From the NCBI GenBank assembly GCA_020847635.1, contig JADLBQ010000070.1, positions 1 to 49,859 of the forward strand: a stretch of DNA of 49,859 nucleotides. Direction: 5' to 3'. A model generated the notes under the pieces. That model made no database searches, was not told where the DNA came from, and worked only from the letters and a program-made list of their open reading frames with translations. Each line of letters begins with the position of its first letter. Position 1 is the first letter of the stretch. The position numbers and the translations under genes are program-made. Shown here piece after piece: positions 9,947 to 19,026 of the stretch. This DNA is from Bacteroidia bacterium. Lineage in GTDB: Bacteria; Bacteroidota; Bacteroidia; AKYH767-A; OLB10.

Positions 9947-10333
9947 TTATTCAGAGACAGTGCTTCTTGCCTCTGGCAGCTTTATCTCGTCTCTGACAAG
10001 GAATGCATTTGGAAAGTCTTTTCTGATGAGTTCCCGTATTTTCAATGCTTCAAGCCTTGTGCGACAATCACCCACTCTTACTTTAAAATTTGGCTGCTGA
10101 TAAATCAGGTAGGAACTAATATCAGGGTAATGACCTAAGAATAAGGATCTTGCTTCATTTGCAGGAATCCGCTGATTGGCCGAAAAAATCTGAATTCTGA
10201 ATCCAGGTGTTGATAAGCGTTCAGAATTATAAGTAATGTGTTTTTTCACCAGTAACTGTGCCAGGCTATCCTGATTCTGAGCACTGGCTACGGATACAAG
10301 TAAAACCATGTATAATGTGCAGAAGACTCTCAT
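9947..10333 (-). CDS. SPOR domain-containing periplasmic protein
   Basis: 128 residues: a signal peptide (about 1-18, hydrophobic core ending VASA before QNQ) and a single SPOR-type domain (about 43-115), recognised by the FRIQIFSANQR strand and the later FKVRVGDCRTRLEALK strand-helix with conserved Gly and Arg spacing. SPOR domains bind denuded peptidoglycan glycans and place proteins at division or remodelling sites. The protein has no other domain, so it may act as a small cell-wall-binding factor. Its ATG overlaps the lysS stop by four bases (ATGA), so it is translated from the lysS message. Confidence 0.82.
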   Translation of the reverse strand: MRVFCTLYMVLLVSVASAQNQDSLAQLLVKKHITYNSERLSTPGFRIQIFSANQRIPANEARSLFLGHYPDISSYLIYQQPNFKVRVGDCRTRLEALKIRELIRKDFPNAFLVRDEIKLPEARSTVSE

Positions 10334-11880
10334 CCTTGTTCAGATTTTTGGGTTTCTACCTCAAAGATTTCAGGTCGCATCTGAGGGAAGAAAAGAACAT
10401 CCTGGATAGAAACCTGGTTACACAACAGCATAGCCAAACGATCAATTCCGAATCCGATTCCTGAAGTAGGGGGCATTCCGTATTCAAGTGCTCTTAGAAA
10501 ATCAAAATCAACAAACATGGCTTCTTCGTCACCCCTGTCTTTCAATCTCACTTGTTCCATGAATCGTTCGCGCTGTTCAAGCGGGTCGTTTAATTCGGTA
10601 TAAGCATTTGCTATCTCCTTACCATTAATCATGAGTTCGAATCGTTCAACAAGGCCGGGCTTGGTACGATGCTTTTTGGTAAGAGGGCTCATCTCAACCG
10701 GATAATCAATAATAAAAGCAGGCTGGATAAAATGTTTTTCGCAGAAAGCTGAAAAAATTTCATCAATCATCTTGCCTTTGCCCATAGCATGATCAACATG
10801 CAAGTTGAGTGTGTTACAGATTTTTTGCAATTCATCTTCTGTTTTCCCCTCCACATCAACACCGGCAAATTGTTTAATGGCATCATAAAGAGTAATTCGT
10901 TTAAAGGGAGCTTTAAAACTAATTTCTTTATCGCCAACACGCACCTCTGTAGTTCCGTTTATAGCAATTGCCGTTTGCTCAAGCAGTTGCTCAGTGATAT
11001 CCATCATCCAGAAATAATCTTTATAAGCGGTATAAAATTCGAGGATGGTAAATTCCGGGTTATGCGTACGGTCCATCCCTTCGTTTCTGAAGTTACGGCT
11101 GAATTCATAGACCCAGTCGAAGCCACCGACAATGAGCCTTTTAAGGTAAAGCTCATTGGCAATTCTCAGATAAAACGGAACATCCAGAGCATTGTGATGA
11201 GTAATGAATGGCCGGGCAGCAGCTCCGCCAGGAATATTCTGAAGTACCGGAGTGTCAACTTCTAAAGCTCCATGCCTGTTGAGAAATTCCCGCAATGCAT
11301 TAATCATTTTGGTTCTTTTAATAAAAACCTCTTTTATGTGCGGATTGATAATTAAATCAGCATATCGCTGACGATAGCGGAATTCCGGATCGGTAACAGC
11401 ATCATAAACTTCGCCTTCCTTTTCTTTAATGATTGGCAGCGGGCGCAGTGATTTACAAAGTAGTTTGAGGGTAGAAACATGAATTGAGGTCTCACCGGTT
11501 TTAGTTTTAAAAACATAACCGGTTACACCTATAATATCTCCGATATCAGTTAGTTTTTTCCAGATCCGGTCATACAGGGATTTATCCTCTCCTTTACAGA
11601 TTTCATCCCGTTTAATATAAAGTTGAATTCGCCCGGTTGAATCTTGAATGACCGCAAAACAGGCTTTTCCCATGTCGCGGATACTCATAATCCGGCCGGC
11701 AATGGAAATATTTTTTGCCCAGGGTTCATCTGCTTTCGACTCTGAGAAACCAGAATGAATCAATGCAGCTGTACTGTTTACATCAAAAGCTTCAGGCGGA
11801 TAAGCGTTGATTCCCTGGCGGATCAGTTCATTAAGCTTATCTCTGCGCAAAAGTTCCTGTTCAGATAAATGAAGTACCAT
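10330..11880 (-). CDS. lysS: Lysyl-tRNA synthetase, class II
   Basis: Charges tRNA-Lys. From the ATG at 11880 the protein has 516 residues. An N-terminal OB-fold anticodon-binding domain covers about 50-170. The class II core shows motif 1 around RHGALEVDTPVLQ, motif 2 RNFRNEGMDRTHNPEF and motif 3 GIGFGIDRLAM, and the lysine-pocket segments EFTILEFY and ELNDPLEQ are present. The frame is open 10 codons further upstream, but that stretch is hydrophobic and overlaps a likely promoter element at 11896-11903, so the start at MVLHLSEQELLRRDKL is preferred. The stop overlaps the start of the SPOR gene. Confidence 0.97.
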   Translation of the reverse strand: MVLHLSEQELLRRDKLNELIRQGINAYPPEAFDVNSTAALIHSGFSESKADEPWAKNISIAGRIMSIRDMGKACFAVIQDSTGRIQLYIKRDEICKGEDKSLYDRIWKKLTDIGDIIGVTGYVFKTKTGETSIHVSTLKLLCKSLRPLPIIKEKEGEVYDAVTDPEFRYRQRYADLIINPHIKEVFIKRTKMINALREFLNRHGALEVDTPVLQNIPGGAAARPFITHHNALDVPFYLRIANELYLKRLIVGGFDWVYEFSRNFRNEGMDRTHNPEFTILEFYTAYKDYFWMMDITEQLLEQTAIAINGTTEVRVGDKEISFKAPFKRITLYDAIKQFAGVDVEGKTEDELQKICNTLNLHVDHAMGKGKMIDEIFSAFCEKHFIQPAFIIDYPVEMSPLTKKHRTKPGLVERFELMINGKEIANAYTELNDPLEQRERFMEQVRLKDRGDEEAMFVDFDFLRALEYGMPPTSGIGFGIDRLAMLLCNQVSIQDVLFFPQMRPEIFEVETQKSEQG

Positions 11881-11895
11881 GATTGTAATGGATGC

Positions 11896-11928
11896 GAAGA
11901 TAATAAGCAATCTAACTAATGCGGTTCA
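11896..11928 (-). promoter_or_regulatory. Candidate lysS promoter
   Basis: On the minus strand 11903-11896 reads TATCTTCG, one base off the TAnnTTTG -7 box. A TTG lies at 11928-11926, 22 bases upstream. Transcription would begin close to 11889, just before the ATG at 11880. The -7 box lies inside the optional N-terminal extension of lysS, which argues for the shorter start. Confidence 0.35.
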
Positions 11929-12169
11929 ATTTAACTTAAGCTCGGATCAATAACCACCCGTAATCGAAGTTTCTCATTAGAAAATCACTATAGAATTAGA
12001 ATACAATTCAACTAACTTGTGTGAAACTAACCGGATCAGGGTAAATCATTAAAATGGTTAATCCGTATTTTCATTTAATAAAGTCAGAGGAATCAGGTAT
12101 AAGCCCTTTGGGATGTCAGTTTCACAGAATCGGGATTGTTGTTAAATGAGTTATAACGAAGATACATTT
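11929..12169. other. Non-coding spacer between lysS and the CPBP protease gene
   Basis: Together with the lysS promoter this forms a 289-base gap. No ORF of useful length, tRNA or clear intrinsic terminator is seen. The only structure noticed is a 9-bp inverted repeat, TGTGAAACT at 12020-12028 and AGTTTCACA at 12118-12126, separated by 89 bases. Confidence 0.5.
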
Positions 12170-13105
12170 TTAATTAGTTGGATTCTTAATAAAATTTCTT
12201 CGTGAACGATATAATAAGTAGATTAAGGATGCTGTAAGAACAGCAGACAGAAGGACCAGTACGTTTTCGTCCTTTTGAACTCCCAGGTCATCAGGATTAA
12301 ATGTGATTTTATGATTAAAGGTGAGATAGGCTGTGATAACTGCAAGTGTATTATTGAGAAAATGAGCCACAATCGGAAGCCAGATGCTCTGACTCCAGAT
12401 CAGCATATATCCAAAAATTCCACCCAGTAACAAGCGCGGAATAAATCCGAAAAACTGAAGATGAATTGCACTGAAGATAGAAGCTGTAATCCAGATTGCC
12501 AGGTGAGAATTTTTTAACCAGTCATAAAAAATTCTTTGTATAACTCCCCTGAACAGAAATTCTTCTCCTATAGCAGGTAGTAATGCAATAACAATGATAT
12601 TGACTATCAGACCGGAAAAGGTTGTAACATGAACAAACGCTTCCGTCAGTTTTTCAGCATCATTTTCTTTTGTCTGCATCCAGGTTTCTATAGGTTTCAG
12701 CAACTCAGGAAAGTTCAGGTTGCTATTCCAGTCAACAATCAGGTTTGTAAAAGGAATCCAGATGACTGTCAGTAGTAAAATAAGGATGAATTGTTTTAGT
12801 GTAAAGAGCTGGTCTGCCTGTAAGTAATGAAAAACAGTTTTGCCAAACAACCAGGCTGCAAATACGGAAGTAATGATAAACGTACCCAGCCCGGCACCAA
12901 CAGCCTGAATGATCTTCAATACACTGACAACATCGGGATTATCTAATTCTGTGAGTGAATGCTGATCTGGAATTCTAATGCCGTAAACTGCTGTGCCAAT
13001 CAGTACGCTGAGGAAATAAAAGATAACAGTGAATATAAGAGCAAGGCCGAGAACAATAAGTAATTTCCGCCATCCGGGCAGTTGTGCAAGAATACCTTCT
13101 TTCAT
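12170..13105 (-). CDS. CPBP family intramembrane glutamic endopeptidase
   Basis: Membrane protease of the CAAX-processing/bacteriocin-processing (Abi, CPBP) family. 311 residues with about seven to eight hydrophobic segments. The catalytic motifs are complete: EEFLFRG with Glu181-Glu182 and Arg186, His215 in the FSAIH segment, and His248 in the VAHFLNN segment. In eukaryotic relatives these residues remove prenylated tripeptides. In bacteria substrates are mostly unknown. A short cytoplasmic tail rich in Arg/Lys ends the protein. It is divergent from dusB, 34 bases away. Confidence 0.87.
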   Translation of the reverse strand: MKEGILAQLPGWRKLLIVLGLALIFTVIFYFLSVLIGTAVYGIRIPDQHSLTELDNPDVVSVLKIIQAVGAGLGTFIITSVFAAWLFGKTVFHYLQADQLFTLKQFILILLLTVIWIPFTNLIVDWNSNLNFPELLKPIETWMQTKENDAEKLTEAFVHVTTFSGLIVNIIVIALLPAIGEEFLFRGVIQRIFYDWLKNSHLAIWITASIFSAIHLQFFGFIPRLLLGGIFGYMLIWSQSIWLPIVAHFLNNTLAVITAYLTFNHKITFNPDDLGVQKDENVLVLLSAVLTASLIYLLYRSRRNFIKNPTN

Positions 13106-13109
13106 TCTT

Positions 13110-13117
13110 TATTTTTG
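13110..13117 (+). promoter_or_regulatory. dusB promoter, -7 element
   Basis: TATTTTTG fits the Bacteroidota -7 consensus TAnnTTTG and ends 22 bases before the dusB ATG. The nearest upstream TTG, at 13082-13084, is 25 bases from the -7 box, a little long. The element sits between the divergent dusB and CPBP starts, so the dusB promoter reads out of the CPBP translation start region. Confidence 0.5.
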
Positions 13118-13139
13118 CAACGAAGATAGAAACAACACC

Positions 13140-14126
13140 ATGATCAGGATTAAGAATCTTTCATTGGGAGACTTTCCGTTGCTGCTGGCTCCGATGGAGG
13201 ATGTAAGTGATCCTCCGTTTCGAATGGTCTGCAAGGAACAAGGTGCTGATCTGATGTTTACTGAGTTTATTTCTTCAGAAGGCTTGATACGGGATGCAAG
13301 AAAAAGCAAAGCAAAGCTGGATATTTTTGAATATGAGAGGCCAATTGGAATTCAGATTTTCGGCAGTGAGGTTGAAACCATGAAGCAAGCAGCTGAAATT
13401 GCTGCCAGTGTAAAGCCTGACCTGATTGATATTAACTTCGGTTGTCCGGTTAAAAAAGTAGCATGCAGAGGTGCCGGTGCAGCATTGCTTCAGGACATTC
13501 CCAAGATGACCGCGATTACAAGGGCTATTGTGCGATCAGTTGATGTACCGGTCACTGTTAAAACCAGGCTAGGCTGGGATGATCAAACAAAGAATGTGAT
13601 TGAAGCTGCTGAACGTTTGCAAGATGCCGGAATCGGGGCAATTACTGTGCATGGAAGAACAAGAGCACAGATGTATAAAGGGCAGGCTGACTGGTCATTA
13701 ATTGCCGGAATTAAAAATAACCCGAGGATGCACATTCCTGTTTTCGGCAATGGAGATATTGATTCACCCGAAAAGGCATTAGAATATAAAAACCGATTTG
13801 GTGTTGATGGAATTATGATTGGAAGAGCAGCTATTGGGAATCCATGGATTTTTAAAAAAATTAAAAATCATTTACAAAGTACTTCACCAGCGTTTGAATT
13901 AACACTTCAGGATAAAGCAGCTGTTTGCCAGAGGCATCTTGAGTTCAGTGTAAGGTGGAAAGGGGAAATACTTGGAATCCTGGAAATGAGAAAACATTAT
14001 TCAAATTACTTCAAAGGGATTCCTTTTTTTAAAGATTACCGTATCAGGCTTGTGACTGAAGATTCCTACATGGAACTGGTTTCCTTATTAAATAAAATTG
14101 CTTTGATGGAAGTTGTTGCTGATTAA
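13140..14126 (+). CDS. dusB: tRNA-dihydrouridine synthase (DusB type)
   Basis: FMN enzyme that reduces uridine to dihydrouridine in the tRNA D-loop. 328 residues. The TIM-barrel half begins LLLAPMEDVSDPPFR. Catalytic Cys109 is in the conserved NFGCPVKKVACRGAGAAL stretch, KTRLGWD and the ITVHGRTR segment follow, and FGNGDI and GIMIGRAAIGNPW mark the phosphate-binding end. A C-terminal helical tRNA-binding domain follows. The frame is open from 13029, but the first 37 codons are antisense to the CPBP gene and precede the promoter, so the ATG at 13140 is chosen. Confidence 0.95.
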   Translation: MIRIKNLSLGDFPLLLAPMEDVSDPPFRMVCKEQGADLMFTEFISSEGLIRDARKSKAKLDIFEYERPIGIQIFGSEVETMKQAAEIAASVKPDLIDINFGCPVKKVACRGAGAALLQDIPKMTAITRAIVRSVDVPVTVKTRLGWDDQTKNVIEAAERLQDAGIGAITVHGRTRAQMYKGQADWSLIAGIKNNPRMHIPVFGNGDIDSPEKALEYKNRFGVDGIMIGRAAIGNPWIFKKIKNHLQSTSPAFELTLQDKAAVCQRHLEFSVRWKGEILGILEMRKHYSNYFKGIPFFKDYRIRLVTEDSYMELVSLLNKIALMEVVAD

Positions 14127-14159
14127 AAAACTATTTAGTCAGAAGAACTTACTGACTAA
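14126..14159 (-). terminator. Intrinsic terminator of the DUF502 gene, minus strand
   Basis: TTAGTCAG (14135-14142) pairs with CTGACTAA (14152-14159) around a 9-base loop that contains the DUF502 stop codon. Downstream on the minus strand lies a run of six T (complement of the A run at 14125-14130). The run is on the minus side only, so the element serves the DUF502 gene and not dusB. Confidence 0.6.
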
Positions 14160-14739
14160 TATCTGTAACACCTCCGGAAATAATAAATTTCATTATCTCT
14201 GTTCCAGAAGCGTTTAGGGCAGTTACACTGTCAGATGGTACAATAAAAAGCTGACCATTAAACCCGTATGAGAATGGAAAGTAAACAGCAATCTTCCCGG
14301 AAGGCAGCCCGAGTTTGGTCAAATCGTCTTCAGTGACAAAACCGATCCGCTGTAAATCAGAATCTTTATTGACCTGGACTAAAACCGGTTTGGTGAACCG
14401 TTTCTTTTCGCCAACAAAAGCTTCAATCAGATCTTTTACTGATGAGTAAACAATCTTGATTAAGGGAGTCCGGTTAAACAGTCTTTCAAATAAAATAAAA
14501 GCAGGATTGGCAACAAGTGAAGAAGCAAAATAACCGACAATGGTTATTATGATAAAAATGGCAAATATGCCAAAACCATGAAGCCCGACCTTCCCCAGTA
14601 ACGGGATTTTAACGGAAAAGTTGAATGGGAACAGGTTGTCAAGCCAGATAATTAATGCATATAAAATATAAACAGTAACCAGAACCGGAACAGTAATCAG
14701 AACTCCCTGAAGGAAATAGTTAAATACCTTTTTCATCAT
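14149..14739 (-). CDS. DUF502 family membrane protein
   Basis: 196 residues with two N-terminal transmembrane segments (about 8-30 and 55-78), then a soluble domain. The family pattern is clear: PLIKIVYSSVKDL in the middle, then the IGFVTEDD and LPSGKIAVYFPF segments, ending with SGGV. DUF502 proteins are widespread inner-membrane proteins with no fixed biochemical role. Here the gene lies downstream of an envelope cluster, 60 bases after a DUF6089 gene, and ends in a hairpin terminator. Confidence 0.85.
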   Translation of the reverse strand: MMKKVFNYFLQGVLITVPVLVTVYILYALIIWLDNLFPFNFSVKIPLLGKVGLHGFGIFAIFIIITIVGYFASSLVANPAFILFERLFNRTPLIKIVYSSVKDLIEAFVGEKKRFTKPVLVQVNKDSDLQRIGFVTEDDLTKLGLPSGKIAVYFPFSYGFNGQLFIVPSDSVTALNASGTEIMKFIISGGVTDISQ

Positions 14740-14799
14740 TATTAAAAAGTTTGATGCAAATATGTTAAGAAGAATATTGACCGCTGCTTTACGAAGGGA

Positions 14800-15648
14800 T
14801 CACTTAAACTTTTCCCGGAAAGGTTTACAGCTGTCAGTGTATTTTTTTGACAAGGTAAAACTCAAATGAATTCCGGCAAACATATACCAGTCATTATGAG
14901 CAGCATCACCCCGCTGGCGGTCATCATTATGATCTGTTAACTGGTCAACAGAACGGTCAGAAAGAATCACTGCAAGCGGACCGTTTTGTGTCAGCAATAA
15001 ATCCTTTCTGGGATAAGTTGTGCTAATATCATCCAGGTAATCTGTAAATGTTCTTCGAACACCAGCTTCGAACGCTATTCCGATCCGCTGAGCTAATTTA
15101 ATTTTTAAACCTCCGCCAAAGGGTATAGACATCTGAAATCTCTTATACTTTTTTCGTTCATATCCGGCTAGCCCCTGTCCTTCAGTACCTAATGGCTGTA
15201 ACTCAACCCAGTCATCACCCAGGCTTGCTTTAGGATTAAATTTGTAAAATCCGATTCCGCCTAAAATATAAGGAGACCAGGTGCTGACCGGGTTTGCTGT
15301 TTGGTATTCAAAAAAATTAAATTCAAAAATCAGTGAGCCTTCTAGAATGCGTGATCTGAAATTCAGATTGCGGTACAATTGAAACGGATCGTCACTTTGA
15401 GCATCATCTCCGCCAATGGTTCCATAATGAACACCCAGCCTGTATGACCAGTGATTACTAACGGATCTTCTCCAGTAAATGCCACCGGCAGGATGGAATC
15501 CTGAAGGGTCAAAAACACTATGAATAATATCTCCTTTATAAGAAGACACGCCCAATATCAGCCCTACTTCTGAACTTTGTGCAATTCCTCTAATTGAAAT
15601 AAATAGAAAAATAGCCGTAATCCAGGCAGCAACCGGTTTGAGATTCAT
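14800..15648 (-). CDS. DUF6089-type outer membrane beta-barrel protein, copy 1
   Basis: 282 residues with a signal peptide (about 1-23, ending RGIAQS) and alternating beta-barrel strands. It matches the DUF6089 porin-like group by the VGLILGVSSYKGDI start, the long TEGQGL loop, and the TFTDYLDDIS segment. It is 25 codons shorter than the neighbouring copy at 15707-16630 and shares several blocks with it, so the two arose by tandem duplication. In many Bacteroidota one such gene sits beside NAD kinase and bamA. The function is unknown. Confidence 0.82.
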   Translation of the reverse strand: MNLKPVAAWITAIFLFISIRGIAQSSEVGLILGVSSYKGDIIHSVFDPSGFHPAGGIYWRRSVSNHWSYRLGVHYGTIGGDDAQSDDPFQLYRNLNFRSRILEGSLIFEFNFFEYQTANPVSTWSPYILGGIGFYKFNPKASLGDDWVELQPLGTEGQGLAGYERKKYKRFQMSIPFGGGLKIKLAQRIGIAFEAGVRRTFTDYLDDISTTYPRKDLLLTQNGPLAVILSDRSVDQLTDHNDDRQRGDAAHNDWYMFAGIHLSFTLSKKYTDSCKPFREKFK

Positions 15649-15706
15649 GAACTGAGAATTCTGCCGCTAATAAACGGTAATATTTAAAATAAATTCTACA
15701 AAAAAC

Positions 15707-16630
15707 TCAGAATAACGGGTACGAAGTGCGCCCGGTTCGTATTTTATAGTTGATGGTTAACAGGCCAAACATATAGGTATCTGTATACCGGGGGTCACCA
15801 CGCTGAGATCCGGGTGAAGAGATCGTTGGATATACACCGTTTGAACGATCAGAGAGGACATAAGATTCATAACCAACCTGAGTGAGCAGAATGTTCTTAT
15901 CATAATAGGTTCTGCTTACATCATCAATATAATCGGTGAATGTTTGCCTGACACCATATTCAATGCCGATTCCCCATCTTCGGTTGATTGAGTACTTGAA
16001 ACCAACACCAAAAGGAATGCAGAACTGAGTACGACTGTATCTTTTCCGGCTGTCAACTAATCCCTGACCTTCGGTACTCAAATCGTACAGATTAATCCAT
16101 TCTCCTTTTTCAGTCATTTTAGTTTTTGGATTAAAATGGAAAACTCCTGCACCGATAAAACCATAACCCATAATTTCAAATCCTCTCATTCCTTTTACTT
16201 TCCTTAATCTGTAACGATGCCCGATCTGTTCTTTAATAAAAGCAAATTCAAGATTTGCATTCAGTTCATAGATTGGAGAGGTGAATGATAAATTTCTGTA
16301 ATTTCTGAAGAACTCTTCCGTAAGTTTATCATCTCCTGATACTCTTGCATAAGTAAAATGAGGGTTTATGGCAATTGTCCTCGAAAGTTTATACCGGTAA
16401 CCAATCGAAAAAGCAGGTTTTGTTTGTGAAAATTCAAAATCTTTAAAAAAGTGTGTACCAACCTGATTGGCACCACCTAACTCACCAAGAAAGTTTGAAG
16501 CTCCAAGGCCGATATTTAATTCTCCACGCATTGACCGCCATCTGTTTTTCAATATCTGCGAATAGCTGAACAGGGGTAAACTGAATAAAATAAATAAAAG
16601 AAAAATTGTGGTTTTCTTCATGACACTCAT
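15707..16630 (-). CDS. DUF6089-type outer membrane beta-barrel protein, copy 2
   Basis: 307 residues, signal peptide ending near residue 24 (core LLFILFSLPLFSYS). It then shows GELNIGLGASNFLGELGG, which is the standard opening of DUF6089 proteins, and the shared TEGQGL, FCIPFGVGF, TFTDYIDDVSRTY and SQRGD/TDTYMFG blocks. An internal ATG at 16621 (MKKTTIF) is an equally good start. This copy looks closer to the usual family member than copy 1. It begins 63 bases after the nadK stop, in the same direction, so it probably belongs to the CBS-Omp85-nadK transcript. Confidence 0.84.
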   Translation of the reverse strand: MSVMKKTTIFLLFILFSLPLFSYSQILKNRWRSMRGELNIGLGASNFLGELGGANQVGTHFFKDFEFSQTKPAFSIGYRYKLSRTIAINPHFTYARVSGDDKLTEEFFRNYRNLSFTSPIYELNANLEFAFIKEQIGHRYRLRKVKGMRGFEIMGYGFIGAGVFHFNPKTKMTEKGEWINLYDLSTEGQGLVDSRKRYSRTQFCIPFGVGFKYSINRRWGIGIEYGVRQTFTDYIDDVSRTYYDKNILLTQVGYESYVLSDRSNGVYPTISSPGSQRGDPRYTDTYMFGLLTINYKIRTGRTSYPLF

Positions 16631-16693
16631 TGAATTAGTACGTCAAAAGTAAAGTCTTTTACAGGATTAAAAAAATTTTTGTTACATGATGTA

Positions 16694-17572
16694 TTAATTT
16701 CGGGAATCAAAGCCCCAATTTAGCTTGTTTCGTAAGGTTTTTTGAAAGTTATCATCATACAAACGTACGATATAGAATTCGAAATCAGCTCGCCACACTG
16801 CAAATTGTGTTGATGAATCTACCGTTACTGATCTCGAATCAAGTGCTGCAAGAAAGAATTGGCTCCGACCTTCTACTTCAAGTGAGATAACATTCTGATC
16901 AGACACAACCATTGGTCTGACATTCAGATTATGAGGTGCAATTGGAGTAATAACAAAATTGCCTGACTGAGGTGCTAAAATCGGTCCACCACAGCTCAGG
17001 GAATACCCGGTAGAACCAGTTGGAGTTGATATAATTAAGCCATCAGACCAGTAAGTAGTCAGGTATTCACCGTTAAGGTAGGTATGAATTTTTATCATTG
17101 ATGAACTGTCCTTTTTATGAACCGTGAATTCGTTTAATGCAAAATTTAAATCACCGTACAGGTTTTTATTTGTTTTAAGTTTCAATACAGCCCGGTTATC
17201 AAGAGTATAATGACCTTTGATTATTTCTTCAATAGCTGAGCGTGTCTTTTCGGCAGAAGCACCTGTAAGAAAACCCAGGCGACCAGTATTTAATCCAAGC
17301 ACCGGCACCTTGCTGTCCTGTACCAGTGTCAGGGTATCTAATATAGTTCCATCACCACCAATGCTAATCAGAAAATCAATGTCGGATTTCAATTGCTGAG
17401 CAGATGAAAAGGGATTCATTTTATAATTATGAATACCGGCTGTTTTCAACTGGCTGATGCAGGTGTCATAAATAAAAATCTCACAATTGCCTTCAACCAG
17501 AGCTTTAAAAGCTTCCTGGAAGCACTGCATGACTTCGCTGTTGAGTCCTCTGAAATAGATTGCTGCTTTCAT
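16694..17572 (-). CDS. nadK: NAD kinase
   Basis: Phosphorylates NAD to NADP. 292 residues with the diagnostic GGDGT motif at 72-76 (catalytic Asp74), the LGLNTGRLGFL segment, the NE pair in FALNEFTVHK, and the glycine-rich TPTGSTGYSLSCGGP motif that shapes the NAD site. The C-terminal domain has IAPHNLNVRP. The gene follows the Omp85 gene after 9 bases and precedes the DUF6089 pair. A nadK-CBS-DUF6089-Omp85 neighbourhood is common in Bacteroidota. Confidence 0.96.
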   Translation of the reverse strand: MKAAIYFRGLNSEVMQCFQEAFKALVEGNCEIFIYDTCISQLKTAGIHNYKMNPFSSAQQLKSDIDFLISIGGDGTILDTLTLVQDSKVPVLGLNTGRLGFLTGASAEKTRSAIEEIIKGHYTLDNRAVLKLKTNKNLYGDLNFALNEFTVHKKDSSSMIKIHTYLNGEYLTTYWSDGLIISTPTGSTGYSLSCGGPILAPQSGNFVITPIAPHNLNVRPMVVSDQNVISLEVEGRSQFFLAALDSRSVTVDSSTQFAVWRADFEFYIVRLYDDNFQKTLRNKLNWGFDSRN

Positions 17573-17581
17573 ATCCCGTCT

Positions 17582-19009
17582 TCAGAATATAGGGGCTGTA
17601 AAATGAATAAAAAATCCGTGCTCTCCAAATTTATTGTAACTGTATTCAACTCTTAAAACCATATCGTAATAGGTAACATAATCCAGTCCGATTCCATTCC
17701 CTGACAGCCATTGATTGGCAAGCGGATTGAGTTGTTGAAACTGTTTGTCGTGAACATAACCCAGGTCTGAGAAAAGGTTCAGATAGAAGGCATAGGGGAT
17801 CAGATTGAATTTCTTTGAAGGCAGAAATCCAAGTTTAAATACTCTTTCAGGAACCAGAGAAAATTTAAGATTGGTTTTAAACAAAAGAAAGTCAGTTCCG
17901 GTGATTGCATAATATTCGTAGCCTCGCACAAAGTCATTTCCGTATCCCAGACCACGCTGATTGTAATAGGGAGTAAAACTTTTTCCGGATAGTTTCCCTT
18001 TAACTCCGGCTGCTGCATGCCACAGCCGGGAGAGTTTCCAGTATTTTCTATAATTTGAGGTCAGGCTGATTAAATCAGGCTCATTATCAAATACCCCTAT
18101 ACCTTGCTTGGTAAAAACTACATCAAAATAATAACCTTTCAGCGGATATACTTTTATGTCACGATGATCATCTTTGTATTCAAAAGTTAGAAAGAAGATT
18201 TTTTGAGTATTCAAGTTACGTAAAAAATAATTATTGTTTAAAGTCAGAATGGTGTCAGCTATGTGGCTATTCTGAAATTCGACTCCGGCTCCATAATATT
18301 GATTGATGCCCTGGCGATGGGTATATTTTATACCAGCACCTAATTGTTTTCTGACATAAGATTCAGGATCTTTAAAAAACTGGACTTTACTTCCCTGAAG
18401 TCCATAGCCAATTTCATGATTCCGGGTGTAGCTTATTCCGAATGCCAGACCGTTGTTTTTTGAATGATTAAGATATGGAACCGTATAGTATAGCCCCAGG
18501 CGCTGCGAATATCCCAGCCTGATAAGAATGCTAAGCCTTTCTTTTCTCCCTCTGAAATTTTCATGGGTGATATACGCACCGTAATTAGTTCTAGAGAAGT
18601 CCTTCCGCAGCCACCATTCATTAAAATTCCTGTCAACTGCTTCAAAAACAGGTAAAGGCCAGAGATACCAGCGCTCCAGCAGATTAAAAATTACAAATAC
18701 CCTTGATGAGTCATTCGCATCAGTTTGAATTGACGTGGTCACAAAATTGAACAGCGAAGTGTTCATCAGATTCTCTCTGCTGCGTTCAACAGCTCTGGCT
18801 AATGCAAAGAAAGGAAGCACATCTCCCTGATGAATGATAATTTCCCTTTTAACAATAGAGGTCTTGGTTAAATCATTTCCTGTAATAATAATTTCCTGAA
18901 CGGTTACCGGCTGGTCAGCTCCCGGTATGGTATCAACCTGGGCAAAACCCGTATGTAAAATGAGGAACAGATAAAAAAATAAATTCAGCAGGATCAGCCT
19001 GAATGGCAT
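17582..19009 (-). CDS. Omp85/BamA-type outer membrane protein with short POTRA region
   Basis: 475 residues from the ATG at 19009. A signal peptide (about 1-24) is followed by one recognisable POTRA-like unit (EIIITGNDLTKTSIVKREI, about residues 35-100) and a 16-strand-type barrel with the FVRGYEYYAI loop, similar to the VRGF/Y lock of Omp85 proteins, ending in an aromatic-rich strand. It is about half the length of BamA, so it is not the main BamA; TamA-like or patatin-less surface transport roles are possible. A GTG at 19030 would overlap the CBS gene stop; the ATG at 19009 gives a clean signal peptide. Confidence 0.82.
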   Translation of the reverse strand: MPFRLILLNLFFYLFLILHTGFAQVDTIPGADQPVTVQEIIITGNDLTKTSIVKREIIIHQGDVLPFFALARAVERSRENLMNTSLFNFVTTSIQTDANDSSRVFVIFNLLERWYLWPLPVFEAVDRNFNEWWLRKDFSRTNYGAYITHENFRGRKERLSILIRLGYSQRLGLYYTVPYLNHSKNNGLAFGISYTRNHEIGYGLQGSKVQFFKDPESYVRKQLGAGIKYTHRQGINQYYGAGVEFQNSHIADTILTLNNNYFLRNLNTQKIFFLTFEYKDDHRDIKVYPLKGYYFDVVFTKQGIGVFDNEPDLISLTSNYRKYWKLSRLWHAAAGVKGKLSGKSFTPYYNQRGLGYGNDFVRGYEYYAITGTDFLLFKTNLKFSLVPERVFKLGFLPSKKFNLIPYAFYLNLFSDLGYVHDKQFQQLNPLANQWLSGNGIGLDYVTYYDMVLRVEYSYNKFGEHGFFIHFTAPIF

Positions 19010-19026
19010 TATGAGGAGTTTTATTG

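Noticed and set aside
10789-11265. 158-codon plus-strand frame inside lysS
   Set aside because: It is antisense to the lysS catalytic core with no recognisable domain.
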